DNA of 64,000 bases from Hermatobates lingyangjiaoensis (Eukaryota > Arthropoda > Insecta > Hemiptera > Hermatobatidae), in contig JAPFBL010000103.1 in NCBI GenBank assembly GCA_026182355.1, forward strand, positions 1,736,001 to 1,800,000. The letters are read 5' to 3'. Of this stretch, positions 12,341-25,110 are shown one piece after another. The notes beneath the pieces were generated by a model, which was not told the DNA's origin, searched no databases, and worked only from the letters and a program-made list of their open reading frames with translations. How positions within the stretch are numbered: the first letter of the stretch is position 1; each line of letters opens with the position of its first letter. Both the position numbers and the translations under genes were made by a program.

Positions 12341-12600
12341 TGCTAGCTAAGCTCAGTGGTTAACATACTCGCCTTTGAGCTGGTAGTCCGGGGGGTTCGA
12401 TCTCCACGTAGCCTTCGATTTATTTAGGTGGGAGGTGAATAAATCTGAGTACGTCGACCCTCGGAGAGGACGTTAAGCTTTGGTTCCAAGACTCTGCAAT
12501 GGCATGTACTCGTTAAAGATCCCTACTAGAAATGCACTTGAGTTAGGCAAAATTTAGAACTTCTAATGTAGAATTTGTAGAATCGTCTATCAAACAAAAA
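12341..12600 (+). mobile_element. tRNA-derived SINE, 3'-shortened
   Basis: Same family as 11103-11425. A box AGCTCAGTGGTTAA and B box GGTTCGATCTCC are present, then the family body (GGAGAGGACGTTAAG, ACTCGTTAAAGATCC, TTGAGTTAGGC). The CCTAA tail is missing and the 3' limit is uncertain. No clear TSD was found. Confidence 0.8.
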
Positions 12601-13600
12601 GCCGGTAAACGACTGATTTATCACTTGCTAGGGGATTAGTTTAATCAAAAGTCCTACACTCCAGCCGTGTACATTCTTGAAATTACGTCATTTTAGTAGT
12701 TTCTTAAAACTATTATTGTGATCATAATTTAATAATTATTTGATTATTTTAAGAGATAATAACTATGATGTTCCACTTTCAGTCATTTTTGGTTTGTCTA
12801 GTTTTTTTCGTGTAATTTCCATTAAAATATATATAAACAAATTTATTATAAAAATAAGCATATAATCAATTAAAATCAATAAACTGAGTTTTTTAAAAAT
12901 TAAAATAATAAATAATTTAAAAATAATAACAAATAATTATTATACATTTTTAAATCCAGTTTGTCACTTATTTCAAATTTTAAACTAAATATAACAATAA
13001 TTTTGTTCATTTTTCCATAGATAATAAGCATAAATACACACACACACACACACACACACACAACAATCAGTTAGGTTTATTAATATAGTACTAATGAAAA
13101 TACTAAGTCATTACCTTGACTATACGTTTTGTAACTGGAACGAAATATAAAGTCTGAATTCTAATTACGGTTTTGAGGAAACAAAAAGAAGTAAACGTCA
13201 AGGGTTTGAGCTCATTAATCTGGGTAAATTTAAAATAAGCCTCAGTTCCTATTTAAAGACAACGTCATAGCTTCTTTTAAAACTATGTTCAAAGAATGGT
13301 TTACGTCAGACTGTTTATTTTTTAAACGAAAACCTGAAATCAAACGGTATTTGACCAAGGATTTTTATCTGTTGAGATGATTGATATATTTAGTGAGTGA
13401 CGTGCTTATGAACTATGAGAATTCTGGTCAATTTTTCATTTCCTGATCTTATCCTATATAGAAATAATTTATACTTAAATAATATCAAAAATTTAATATT
13501 TAATGGTTTATAATGTGTGAAGCAATTTGATTGTCTTATTCTATATAGCATATCATGTGGTTTTTTTTTCTTTATAATAAGATATTCCAAATAAAATATT
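12601..13600. other. noncoding DNA with a (CA)n microsatellite
   Basis: A (CA)n run lies at about 13035-13062. The minus ORF at 13390-13662 is Lys/Tyr/Phe-rich, as expected of random AT-rich DNA, and is not called a gene. Confidence 0.6.
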
Positions 13601-13679
13601 TTATAATAGTCTTTTAAAATAAAAAACATCATGAAAAGGGGAAATTTTTGACCAAATTCCATTTTTGAGAGTACCTTTC

Positions 13680-14049
13680 TTTCAAACTTTTCATTTTTTT
13701 ATTTAAATCTTGCTCTAATATTATATAATATTATATATTTTTATAAAATTTAATGCGCCTGAATTTGGTGAAAAAACCGGTTAACGCAGTCCCCCCCCCC
13801 ATACTAGTTTTTCTTGTGTAGCGGAAAGGTTTTTAAACTTCTTTATTAATTAATGGTTTTAATTACCAATTCCAAAGGACCAATTAATTTCCTCTTTTTT
13901 AAATTAAAATCACCCTGAAGAAATTTTGGAACCTGAAAATTCGGTTAATAATTAATTAAATTTTAAGTTTGGGATGAAGGAAAAGAAGAAGGATTCAGAT
14001 TTTTAAATTGTTAAGAAAATACTTTCAGCGAAAAGGTCAATTTTCAAAA

Positions 14050-14082
<33 letters not shown>

Positions 14083-14195
14083 ATTCAATATTTAAAAATT
14101 TCTTAATAATATAATTAATTTATATTTTTTTTAAAACTTTGAAAAGGGACAAGAAAATTTTAATTAAAACGGTCCGTAAATTCAAAACCCAAATT
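13680..14195. other. homopolymer-rich, possibly poor-quality sequence
   Basis: There are many doubled and tripled bases, a 10-C run at 13791-13800, and a long (TA)n run at about 14050-14083. Texture differs from the surroundings and resembles an under-polished long-read consensus. Confidence 0.35.
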
Positions 14196-14340
14196 ACAGT
14201 TGGGTTTTTGCTCTGACGAAGACCGCTTGTTACAGCTGAAAGATTTTAGTCTTGTTTTCCCATTTCTTATTGTGGTTTGATAATTGATTGTTATTTCACG
14301 TGTTTATGTGAAATCTTTTTATATATACATATATATAAGT
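14196..14340 (+). mobile_element. PLE family-1 terminus
   Basis: Contains GTTGGGTTTTTG, the core CTGACGA (14213-14219), GACCGCTTGTTAC, AGTCTTGTTTTCCC and the end ATTTCAC-loop-GTGAAAT followed by TATATA. The same roughly 145-bp unit recurs at 19.9, 34.8-35.0, 37.5-38.2, 54.1-54.3, 57.7 and 62.4 kb. Stem II is damaged here (CAGCT for CGGTT). Confidence 0.7.
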
Positions 14341-15904
14341 TTTCAGTTAACATTAATGCAATTCTAGATTGTTTAATAAAGTCTGTTTCTTAGTTGACAT
14401 GAGTCTGGCTGATACGAGTATGTCAACGCTTAAGTGTAATGTAATATGTTTGCATTCTTAGACATGCATTTTAAAATTTTAAACAGGTAATGTTTTTAAA
14501 TTTTTTTCAAACAAGCGTAAGTAAAGATGTATCTTTTTTAGTTATACCTTTTGACCTCTCACAGGTTTATGATCTAACCTCTCCTATTATTTTCCACTGA
14601 GTTATATAAATTGAGATTGCCTATATCACACATTCACATCCTAATGAAAACTGTTCTAAAGTTGGGACATGTCTCTTACAGGAAATTTATAATATTGTAA
14701 AAAGAAGTATCGAGAGCACTTTATAGACAAGTTGAGAAACTTATAATTAACAGATATCAGCAAAATATGGCCTTATTGTTTAAAACATATACACCGAAGG
14801 ACTACTAACAGCATTTACTAATATATATTAGAGCTTACAGCCTTTCATTGGCTGTATATGGCAATAATTTAAATTTAAATTGCAATAAATATTTTTAAAA
14901 TACTATTATCCATTAAACATGGAGAAAATTTATTATAATATTAAATACAATGTTTTATTTGTAGTTTTCAGTATTGTATTAAACATTGAAACGTTATTAA
15001 TGTTAAACATTCAGGTCATCATCTGCATATTAAGATGAAAATTGTATTCATGTCTTTGTCCCTCATACAAGTCAACGTTATTGACATTTGTTCAATCATA
15101 GCACCCATGTCATCATTTTCAGAAAAAAGCTTTCAGGTTTCGCTCTAAATGACATTGAAGCCTTATAGAGGCATGTCATAGACTTGATCCACTGAGCCAG
15201 AGCACTGTATGCATTGCAATTTACTAATAAAATTTACTAAATTATTGGCATAATACAGCCAATGAAATGCTGTATGCACTGATATATATTAGTAGATTCC
15301 GTATACAAATTAACGTGAAGCTTGAATGGATAGTGTCTCTTTAATGGACCATTCCTCAAAATGGTTGCTATGATTATTAATCAACACATTTAGAGCTCCT
15401 TCAGTAAATAGGTCTAACCGTATATTTATTTTAGTTAATGAGACATATATTTTTCAACAGACAAGTACAGTGAATACAGTATACAACAAGTATAACGATG
15501 AAGCTGTTACGAAACATTTTTAACCTTTATAAATTAGATCAACTACTTAGAATACTAACTGTATTTTATTAGGATAGTTAATCGGTTAATAACTTCAGAT
15601 GATTAATCAATCTCACCGTACAGACAGTATGTTTTATATTAAATTTCCTAAATGAATCATTTTTTTAAGTGTGTTTTAAGTGAATTGTTGTTACTTCCTC
15701 TTATTACTTTACTATAAGTAAAGTATAGTGATCGTGAAAAAATTCGATCTCGAGATTTTGACGGAATTACATGTTTTGAGGTCCCAGAAGTCGTTTTATC
15801 AAGTTTTTACGATGATGTCTATGTGTGTAAGGGTGGGTGGGTGGGTGCGTGTGTTAGCATTGCTTGTTACCACGCTACGGTCCAGAATCTTTGATGGATC
15901 AAGT
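14341..15904. other. AT-rich noncoding DNA; possible repeat A leader at right end
   Basis: 15721-15904 (GATCTCGAGATTTTGACGG, GGGTGGGTGGGTGCG) may be the 5' part of repeat A, but it is absent from the 50-kb copy. Otherwise nothing was recognised. Confidence 0.45.
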
Positions 15905-17145
15905 TGATATTTTACACAAAAATGTGCCCCATAAAGACGAAGATCCCTATTGTTTGGGAAGAATTATGCATGATGGGAAAGTCACTTTTTTTGCCAAAAA
16001 CCGTTTTTTTCAAAACATTTATTTCTCCTAAACTGATAACCCTAGAGTTTTGAAATTTTCACATTATCTTTGAGGTTACAAATGGAACAAACGAAAAATA
16101 CATTCAGAATTTTAAAACAACAAAAAATATTTTTTTTCAATTAAATGTAAAAATTAAATGTACAAACCATACTGTTAGACGGATCACAATGAAACTATGC
16201 CTAAAAATAGAACATTATGTGGAAAATGGGTTGAGATATTGTTTTTCAAAATTACATTTGCTAAAGGGGCGTTACAGAACGATTTCTGTTTTCAGAAAAT
16301 GATTTTTTGACGCGAAACGGCTCATTAAAAAATAATGAAAATGTGACCATAAATGGAATAAAACATTAGCAATTCATAAATAAAAATTCATGAAGTTTCA
16401 ATTACGGAAAAGAGCAATAACGCTATAAAAACTGTTTGTTTATCCTAGACTAAGAGATCACCTGCTATACTTGTCGAATTTTTTATATTTTTTTACATTG
16501 TTTACATTGACTTAGAAATTTTTTGAGGAAATCCACTGAGATAAAATTGATATTAATAAAGGAATAATTTAAATTGTTTATTGACTTATATGAGATGTAA
16601 GAGGAATAATATTGTGCAGGAAAATAATAACACTCACTCAGAAAAAATTCGTATGTATGTTATTTGACAAAGGGGAAGGAAAATGATCTTATTAAATACT
16701 AAGAAGCTTATAATTATTATTATTTTAAAGATTAAAATTCCCAGTATAATAATTCTATAAAAGACCAAAAATGTAAATGATAATTCATAATTGGAATCTT
16801 TCGTTTAGAGATTAATAAATGTAATTATCGTACATCTGTAATTAACAAAGCACCTTAAAATAACATTTTCTTCGCTGTTTAAGATGTTTTTCAGAGAAAA
16901 AAAGGGTATTTTCCTGTTTTAAATTTTAAAATTTTACTTTAATATTCAATGTAGAAGGATGTCAAGTAAACGATGTAAGAAATCCACTGGCTGTTTGAAC
17001 GAAAGCCATTCTCTTGTAGGAGAATAAATCGTTTCAAGAAATGTTCACTTTGGTTTTTCAAAAATGTTATTACTGCTGTAGTTATACTAATGAAATTATT
17101 TGCAAATAATAAATTATTTGTGATGTACAAAAATAAGCTTATAAA
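15905..17145 (+). repeat. unclassified interspersed repeat A, copy 1
   Basis: About 1.2 kb shares ordered blocks with 50085-53070: TATGCATGATGGGAAAGTCAC, AAACTGATAA, GTTACAAATG, GATTTTTTGACGC, GAGCAATAACGCTATAAA, ATTTTTTGAGG, AAAAGACCAAAAATGTAA, GTAAGAAATCCACTGGCT, and ATGTTATTACTGCTG with GTTATACTAATGA. No long ORF, TIRs or TSDs were found, so its class is open. Confidence 0.75.
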
Positions 17146-19214
17146 TTGATATGTCCTTCAATCACTATCTGTACTACCTCAGGAAAGAAAGGCTAATAAT
17201 TATATCCCATTTAGATGTTTACGTAATGCTTAAATGAGACGTTATGTTTTATATACTCAAGAAATTTGACATTAAGTTACTTATAGTAAAGTAGAGTGTA
17301 GGCCACTCCAGATTTTTTTTATCTTTTATTCGGGTACCTATCTTTGAAAGAATTTTTGAAGCTCTTCTACGTGATACATTTACGCTGATTTTAACCAGTC
17401 TTTTATCTAACTAGAATTTTCTTTCAATAACTCATTTATTTCTTAATAGATTCAAAAGACATGTTTAAAATAGCTTTTAATTTTTCGGTAGTCATAATCT
17501 AAATTTAACAGCATCAATGAAAATCAATGAAAAGTAATGTAATTATGTACAATTCAAATAAAACTTGATTCAAAATTGTGTTTTTAAGAGCTTTCCAATA
17601 ATTCATTGTGGAGTATTTAAGCATTAATCATAATTATATTTGTCAAAGAACTTCTTGTGATTTTATAGGTGATTACTAAAGTGTAAAAAAAATGTTATGT
17701 CTGGAAATAAAAATATGACAATATATGACAAAAAATATTATAACGTATTACAATGTAATGCAAATATTACAATAAAAGTATTATATAAAAAAATGATAAA
17801 ACATAATTATACGTTATGATAACCCTAACTTCATGTTCTGCAATAATTTTGGGCTGCCTATAATTTTTCTAGAGTCATCTTAAATTAACTAATGATATTA
17901 GATAAAGTCTAGAATATTAGGATATTAGAATTTCGTAGATGGTTATAAGAATCAACACCGACTTTCTTTTAAATAATATGATGAAAACTTAAACTAATAA
18001 TTATTTTTCTTAGTAAATAGTAATTGAATATCATTTTAGTGCACTTTAATTACAATAAGATGATACAATTAACTTTTAACTAATTTTGCAAATTAGATTG
18101 ATGCAATACATAGACCCCACATGATCCTAGTGACTGATCCTTGGTCAATCACTTGTAAAAATCTAATGATCTGATGATTTCGTTGACAAAATGCTGTTCT
18201 ATTGACAAGTTCAACAAATTCATAGTTAATTATTAATTATATATCTGTTATGTATTATCAATAATTATCATGAATATAATTAGAAGCCCGCAATATGATT
18301 CAAATTTATTGAAGTAATCATTTCACTTTTTATATTAGTTTTAGCAAGTCTGAGGCTTTGGGAAAGCCTTTTGAAGTTTCAAAGAAATTAAAAATAAATT
18401 AAGGTGTAAAAACTTTCACAAGGAATTAAATAAACTTCATTTGCTCTACAAGTAGCTTACTGTAAATATTTTGTATTTGTTTTTTAAGAAACTTTTTTAA
18501 ATTAATTTTGGTATTAAGAAATGTTGGCAGTTTTCTGCTTAATTTTAATGAGGTAGTAATTGTATTATGACAATATAATTTTACCTCAAAGTTAATCTAT
18601 CTCACTCTCTATAAAATGTTCCAATTCACTGATCTATATTATTAGTTATTCCATTTTTTTTTTCAATGTAAGCCACAACTAGTTTCATTTTAAGTTTGTT
18701 TGTCATTTCATTTTATTTTCTACTTTTGGAAAATCATTTGAGAACCCCCATTGCGAGTTAGTTTTGTGTTTGACTCTCAAATTTCTTTAACAGATAAATT
18801 GAGATATTATTAAGATATTATATATTAAGGTTAACTGTTGTAAAGAATCAGGATTGAAGTTTTCCATCTTTTCCAAGAATTAACATTCAGGTGGATGTTG
18901 TAAAAATTCTTGCCAATTATTTGTTTGTATTATTTAACTGCTCATTTTTCAGATTTATTAATAAAACATAGAGTAGAAGAGGTTCTTATAAAAATGGACC
19001 ATAGCAAAATGTTAACCACTTCAATGTTGGCACAAAAAAAAAATAGATTAAAGTCAAGAATATTTAAGCAGCATAGGAATTGAAACCGAAAATAGAGTGA
19101 AAAGCTTCAGAGTAATTGCTTGGCGCGGAGGTAATTCATGAAAAGAAGGGTTTCACAGGCTGTTAAAATCTTCAGTTTTGACGCTTCAAAAGGATTATTA
19201 CATAATTATAAAGC
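17146..19214. other. AT-rich noncoding DNA
   Basis: A solitary block GTAGGCCACTCCAGATTTTT at about 17300 matches the inner end of the inverted-arm element at 30102. Nothing else was recognised. Confidence 0.55.
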
Positions 19215-19222
19215 ATCTACAT

Positions 19223-19857
19223 CAGTAGTTACCAACCTTTTCTTCTTCCCTACTCCCAATGAAATTTGACTCAAACATCAAACCACTAGGAAACTTCACA
19301 TTATCCGTGAGATTAATTTATATTAATCTCACAGATAAATATAAAAAAAAAATTAACTCATGGAGTACACAACAAAGAAGGTAATAACAAAAAATAATGG
19401 TTTCCTAAAAATACGTGCAAAATAATAATATTGAGATTCATATTTCTAAATAACTGATAATAAATTTTAATTTAATACCTTTTTTGTTCTTGTTTATTGC
19501 CTATATATTTTTAAAACATGGAATATTGTTTTTCATAGCAATACCCAAGTCTCCGGGGACACTTAAGAGATTCCTAGATTTTGTTTTAATTAATAATAGG
19601 ATACTGAATTCTGGCTTACATAAGTATGTTGTTTCAGATGGAATTTCTATAGCCAGAAGAGTTTTGTGCAGCCTAAAAAATATGTCCAAATTAGAGTTAG
19701 AATTGTTGTAACAGTTGTGAAAATGATAACACTGAAATTTTTTCTAACAAGTTCAACGGACATCTTAAACACGAGACATAAATATATGAAAATATTTTAA
19801 TAATAATATTCCATTATTTACGTAGACTTTTCTTGCACCCTAGGTTGAGAACCTCTG
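19223..19857. mobile_element. hAT-type MITE, 635 bp
   Basis: An 8-bp duplication ATCTACAT sits at 19215-19222 and 19858-19865. Left TIR CAGTAGTTACCAACCT and right TIR (opposite strand) CAGAGGTTCTCAACCT match except for a few bases. Inside, GTGAGATTAAT and ATTAATCTCAC form a perfect hairpin. Overlapping ORFs on both strands at 19484-19711 do not resemble a hAT transposase. Confidence 0.88.
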
Positions 19858-19904
19858 ATCTACATGATGTACATTTTTATATGTGATACTAAGTGAACGC
19901 TCAA

Positions 19905-19990
19905 ACCACAGTAAAAAATAACGAAAAAGACTGAGATCTTTCAAGTTTAATAACAGGTCCTCGTCAGAATCAAATCTCAACTGAGTTTTG
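19905..19990 (-). mobile_element. PLE family-1 terminus, partial
   Basis: On the minus strand: GATT, CTGACGA (19967-19961), a degraded stem II, GAA, the palindrome AGATCT, C, AGTC (to 19929). GATT pairs with AGTC with one wobble, so core and stem I survive although stem II does not. Confidence 0.55.
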
Positions 19991-20277
19991 AATTCTTATA
20001 TTAATTTGTTTTTAAAACATGTATTTTTCAATAATAAATATTAAATTCAATGTTATTGCTGTATTAAGATACCGTATTAAGTATTTTTGGATGCTGTTCT
20101 CAAATTAAATATTGTCAATATTAATGCCTAATATCTGGTGTTCAAATTGATAAGAACCACTTGATTTGCATATACAAGGCTGTTAAATACTGTTGAAAAT
20201 ACATTTGTTTACAAATATGAACGCTAAATTATAAAACATAATATACTATAGTGTTCACTTATGTTTTTTTTTTATTT

Positions 20278-20447
20278 ATTTAGGTTGATAAGTGCATCGT
20301 CTGCTTGGACATTACCACTGTCTCATTTTGTTTAGTTCTTTAGTTCCTCATATTTTATAAATTTATATAATCAAATATGAGGAACTAAACAACTAAAAAT
20401 GAGACAGTGCTAATGTCCAAGTAGACGATGCACTTATCAACCTAAAT
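20278..20447. repeat. long palindrome, arms about 75 bp
   Basis: Left arm starts ATTTAGGTTGATAAGTGC; the right arm ends with its complement at 20447. Arms extend to about 20354 and from about 20373, with a few mismatches and an A/T spacer. No ORF. It could be a foldback MITE or an inverted pair of retroelement ends. No convincing TSD. Confidence 0.85.
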
Positions 20448-20732
20448 ATTTTAACTTATAAAAAAGGTAATAAAATGTGCTTATTTATGCTATACAAAGC
20501 TGTTGCTTATTTTTCGTAAACATTAACAAGTTTTCAGTGAAAGATGATTTGGGGAGAACAACAACGTGTACTACAGTATGTGACTATTAGATATTAATAC
20601 AAACTTTGTTTTTGAACTTATTATTTACTATTTATTTCAATTAGCAATTCTTATCTAACAATCTTAGTTTTGAGGGCGACATGCAATGTGCTTCTTGCTT
20701 GAAGCTCAGAGTTCTTTCTTGTCCTAGAAATG

Positions 20733-21024
20733 GCTCAAATGCAACGTGCTCACCTCTGAACACTGATAGGTATGGGGTTCAACATCCTTTCTGGTGCTCG
20801 AATTATTTACGTGAGAGGTGTAAACAGCACGATGTCCCTCGAAGAGAACGTTAAGCCACCGGTCCCGAGTCTATACGATGTACACGATATACACTAAATA
20901 CACTTGAGTTAGACAATATATAAGGCTCCCAATATAGAATCATTTTATTTGAGTGGTATCTTAAAGAGTCATTGTTTGACTTATATGTGTCACCTTGTTA
21001 GACTGCCACAGCAACCAAACCTAA
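20733..21024 (+). mobile_element. tRNA-derived SINE, diverged
   Basis: Same family as 11103-11425: tRNA-like head with decayed boxes (GGCTCAAATGCAACG; GGTTCAACATCC), the body block GAGAACGTTAAGCCACC, and a CCAAACCTAA tail. A 10-bp duplication CCTAGAAATG lies at 20723-20732 and 21025-21034. It is older than the 11-kb copy. Confidence 0.82.
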
Positions 21025-21034
21025 CCTAGAAATG

Positions 21035-21977
21035 AGAACTCTTCAGAAAAGATTATCTAAATTCTTTTTAGCTTTCAATTATGGTTTAATATAAATTATT
21101 ATGAAACTTCATAATCCAAATTGAAGTTAATTGTTATGATTATTTCAAATATTTTTTTTTTTAGTGATATTTAAGGTAACGTAGGTGACCAGTTGTCTTC
21201 GATCAATATTGTCAACAGAGTTGTTTGCCCCGCCTGGTTAATTGGCCAAGACCAGCTATAGCAACAACAACGATAGAAAGGAATTTCTCTTTCCATGGAG
21301 AAGGTTTTCAATTCGGTTCGGAGTATGTTTATTTTATAAGTTATTCAAGAGTATTAAGTTAAATTTCCTATATATTGTCATCGAGTCAATTCAAATAGTG
21401 TTTCCAAATTAATTTCCGAATGTTTAGTCTTATTATTTGTTTGCTAATATGTTATTCTCGATTTATAATTTAGTATTTCCAAAGTTTTAATTTTACAAAT
21501 GTTTGTATGTCCTCTGTTAAGTTTTGATTTCAGAAAGTAATGGTATAAATTAATCCTAATATATATATATATATAAAATGATTTCTATCTCGAACACATA
21601 TATTCGATACCACTATTCTTTCTTTGTTGAGATTTGGCCTAGAACACCTTTAATGTTTTACTGCCCTGAATATGTCTACAGATATAGACTGAACATTGGC
21701 TTAAATTTGTTTACAGTTGGCCCTATCCTATACGTTCCCAAACTTTCATTTAAAAATAGAATACTGTTCAAATTTAACTGGTTCTAGTGGATTCCTCGAT
21801 TGCCAAAAAAAGGATAATCCAATTTTACTATTTTGACATCTGCTCATAGCGCAAGGAACCAATCAATTATCAAATTGTAATATGATAGTCGTAATAAAAT
21901 TAAAATTAAACATAAATAACATAACGTAATTTTTACAATGACAATTACAAAATAATAAGAAAGAAATAATACATTCT
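21035..21977. other. AT-rich noncoding DNA
   Basis: Nothing recognised; a short (TA)n run lies near 21560. Confidence 0.55.
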
Positions 21978-22255
21978 CCAAAGGGCCTTACAGTTGTTTT
22001 CTGTTTTTAGAAAAGTTTTTTTTGACGCTAAACGCCTCAAGTGACAGAAATGACGTTAGGAGTGACATTAATTTCTTGAATAGTCTTTGAATTGTCAAAT
22101 TTGTATTTTACATTAAAATTGGCCTCATAATGTAGATGTTCTGTATATTTTGCAAGCAATTATGCATGATGGGAAAGTCACCTTTTTGCTAACAACCGGT
22201 TTTTAGATACATTTTTTTTCACCTAAACTAATAATTCTAGATACATGCATATTGT
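21978..22255 (+). repeat. repeat A fragments in permuted order
   Basis: The block CCAAAGGGCCTTACAG with TTTTTTTTGACGCTAAACG comes first, then TTATGCATGATGGGAAAGTC with AAACTAATAA. In the complete copies the second block precedes the first, so this looks like a junction of two tandem copies or an internal rearrangement. Confidence 0.6.
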
Positions 22256-22277
22256 CAATACCACTGAGGCTAGCATG

Positions 22278-22350
22278 ACTTATATTAGAAATAGGTAAAA
22301 CCAGGATCATCTTACGAGGTATGACGGTTTTACCTATTTCTAATATAAGT
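22278..22350. repeat. perfect 25-bp inverted repeat, 23-bp loop
   Basis: ACTTATATTAGAAATAGG begins the left arm (22278-22302) and the exact complement closes it at 22326-22350. Twenty-five perfect pairs are far beyond chance. No host element was recognised. Confidence 0.9.
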
Positions 22351-24224
22351 AATAATTCTAATTTTGAAATTAAACAAAATTAGAAATTTAGAAAACATTA
22401 AACAAACCTACCTCACGCAGATATTACAAATATACTTATTAGAACATAAAATAAAAGTATGTATTACAAATAGGCAGGTAGCCAAGGTAGTTCTTCACTA
22501 TCAAATGAACCTTCATTTTTTTGTCAAGTTGTAGACCTCCATCAAGTGTCCCGTGGACTTTTAGGGGTCCACCTGAACCATTTTGGGAATAAGGGCGCTA
22601 GACGAAACATCGATAAAGAAAGAAAAATATTGTTTGTATACATGAATAGATCCACAAAGAAGACACGTCAGAATGTAGAGGAAAAAGTAAAATAACATAT
22701 TTTAATAGTCTAATTAAGTTCTTATTAAAATATAAATACGTTACTAGTCTTATTAGGTGACTTAAGCACCGAAACACTCAGGCAATGACTTAATTTCCTG
22801 TTTTATGGCATCACAAGGTATTAGTTTATGGCCAATATGGGTACGTCCATGGCAACCTAACCTGTGTTATGTTTCTATTTGAAATCATTCCATATTCAAT
22901 GCTTCCATTGGTTGGAATTAAGAATTCCTCATTACTAGAAGATAATTTTAAGAATTGATCTTCTTTATAAGGATGGCCTTTAAAATTTTAAATGTTTAAT
23001 GTACACACTGCTTGTATAGTGGAGTTTTGTGTCCAATGAGTTTGTTTGGTACACCACCTTTGGGAGACTCTATAACCGTAAAGGATTGAACAGTCCCTGT
23101 AGTGCATGTAATATTCATCAGATTAACTGCAACAAAGTGCTTTAAAACCTAACACTATATGTGATGGTCACTGCGCCTTTGAACATTTACATTTTGGACT
23201 CCCTTCAGGGATACAAAGTCCCAGGGCATGACAATTATATCACATGAATTGAAGAGAACTTTGGAAAACTGTAAATTTTAAAAATAATGAACCTTAAGAA
23301 CAAGTAATCGGCACAAATTCTTCAATTAACCTGCAGGACAATGCAATTTTTGTAATCCAAAACAACAGGAACTGTAGTAAAATATACAGTATAAAGGAGG
23401 GAGTGTTGAATAATAGTTCATAGTATAATTTAGTATTTCATTTTATTATTTCTATTATTTAAACTATTTATTGAAGGTTTTTTTTTATACAGATACAATA
23501 ACATTGGAAAATTCTAGAGTAGCCCGGACTCTGCTGAAAGCAAAAGAAATCAAACTAGTTAAAACAAAATTATTTTTTCCTCCTCAAAAACCTTCAAAAT
23601 CAATCATAAGTCAAATTATTTACAATTTCTAGAAAAAAAAATCTTTTTTTGTTGCTTTAAAAATTTGAACATTTTTTTCAATTTTCTTGTTTTCTGATTA
23701 AATCATGAATGTGTACTTTATATCACTGTTTTAAATTCCTATCTGTTTATCAAATATAGGGGTATCCCAAGTCATTTCATCTTCTTCTCTAAATCTCATT
23801 TTAATTGATTATTATCACTATTTAAAAATTTCAATGAGGAAGAATTTCATTAATTCAGTATAGAAATGATCTGGAAAAATCAAAATTCTTAATACTATTT
23901 GTATAAAATAATGATTCGATGTTACTGTTTTTCGTTTTACTGATAACAGAAACCAATAATTCTTTCTTAATTCTAAATATGGCTCTCTGTAATTTTTGAA
24001 AGGAAACAAAACCATATAAATATGAATTTCTATAAAACAGTATCGTAATAAATAATTTGGATTTTAGAATATTATATTCATAATTCAGAATAATACAATA
24101 TAAAGTAATATATATAATATATAACGATATAATATAATATAACGTACATATAATATAATACGAGTACATATAAAAAATATTTACAGATGAGAAAGGTTGA
24201 CTTGCTTTAGTACGGCACAACTAA
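22351..24224. other. noncoding DNA, some segments of more balanced composition
   Basis: 22850-23260 is less AT-rich. Minus-strand frames there have open stretches (for example MPWDFVSLKGVQNVNVQRR) but also stops, and match nothing I know. It may be an old coding relic. Confidence 0.4.
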
Positions 24225-24510
24225 TTAATTAACATTCACGCATGTGGTTTACAGGTGGTTGAGTACTTGGTAAATTGCCGTTTTTATTCGTACTGCTACA
24301 TGTTGTGGTGGTGGGAGGTGGGGTGAGGTGCAGATGTTTGCAAGCATTGATCAAGTGCAAACAGTGTGGCAACATAAAGACCCACTCAGATTTACTGTCT
24401 GAGGGGATGATGACAACCCTTTTACACAATACGACCAATAAACTCTTCTCCACGCTCTCGTCTCCCACCCTCTCCTTACTGTCACCTCCTACAGTCCATT
24501 TACAATAACA
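24225..24510. other. GC-richer island of unknown nature
   Basis: Composition jumps relative to the surroundings. Overlapping open frames occur on both strands (77 codons plus, 79 codons minus). TTTACAG at 24248-24254 could be a splice acceptor on the plus strand. No protein family was recognised; GT/GG-rich stretches make the ORFs low-complexity. A transcribed noncoding exon or old insertion is possible. Confidence 0.3.
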
Positions 24511-24814
24511 CTCAAGCGTCCATGTACTTTTCTTTAAAGCATATCGAACATGCTTGATATCATATTGTTACTGAGATATTATCATTTCATTGTACTTTCC
24601 GTTAGTTAACTATTTAACGATTATTTGTTCTAATGACTTAATTAGTTTATATTTAATTTGATTTAAAAATTCTACGGTTTTTTTAATTTTTATTTTTTAG
24701 TGTGATTATATACATACTTGATGCATTAAAAATTGTAAGGCCAATAGCTTTCTCATTCGATCATATTTTTCTAATTCAATAGTTCTGTAGTATAACTTAT
24801 TGCAGGGTGAAAAC

Positions 24815-25110
24815 AGTTAAGTCAGAGGTTTGCAAGGTGCACCAGGAAATGAAAAACAATAGGAAGAACAAATTTTGGGAATGTCTTGCTACTATTGGAG
24901 AGGACTGGGGTTACAGACAATTTACGGGACAAAGTAATCTGCGACCAACATTCCTCTAAATCCGAATGACTGATGATGGGATCTACTCCCTTTGCTGGAG
25001 GGTCATAATTATGTGCGCCACAAGGAATTTTCCCTGACATGATGGGTCTGCCTGCGGGTGTAGCAGAACATTACTGTCAGGAGCGGCCAATTGCTGAATA
25101 ACCGTAGACA
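24815..25110. other. GC-richer segment of unknown nature
   Basis: A 72-codon minus frame (25040-24822) starts MSGKIPCGAHNYDPPAKGVD. A plus frame reads KVHQEMKNNRKNKFWECL. I recognise neither. The balanced composition suggests a coding relic or mobile fragment. Confidence 0.25.

Noticed and set aside
18165..18195. Extra hammerhead core from CTGATGA near 18171
   Set aside because: No stem II or GAAA at the right distance.
19484..19711. hAT transposase fragment inside the 635-bp MITE
   Set aside because: The two overlapping frames on opposite strands show none of the hAT dimerisation or DDE motifs.
23855..24220. 121-codon minus ORF rich in Ile and Tyr
   Set aside because: It comes from repeated ATATAATATA-like sequence and has no protein-like complexity.
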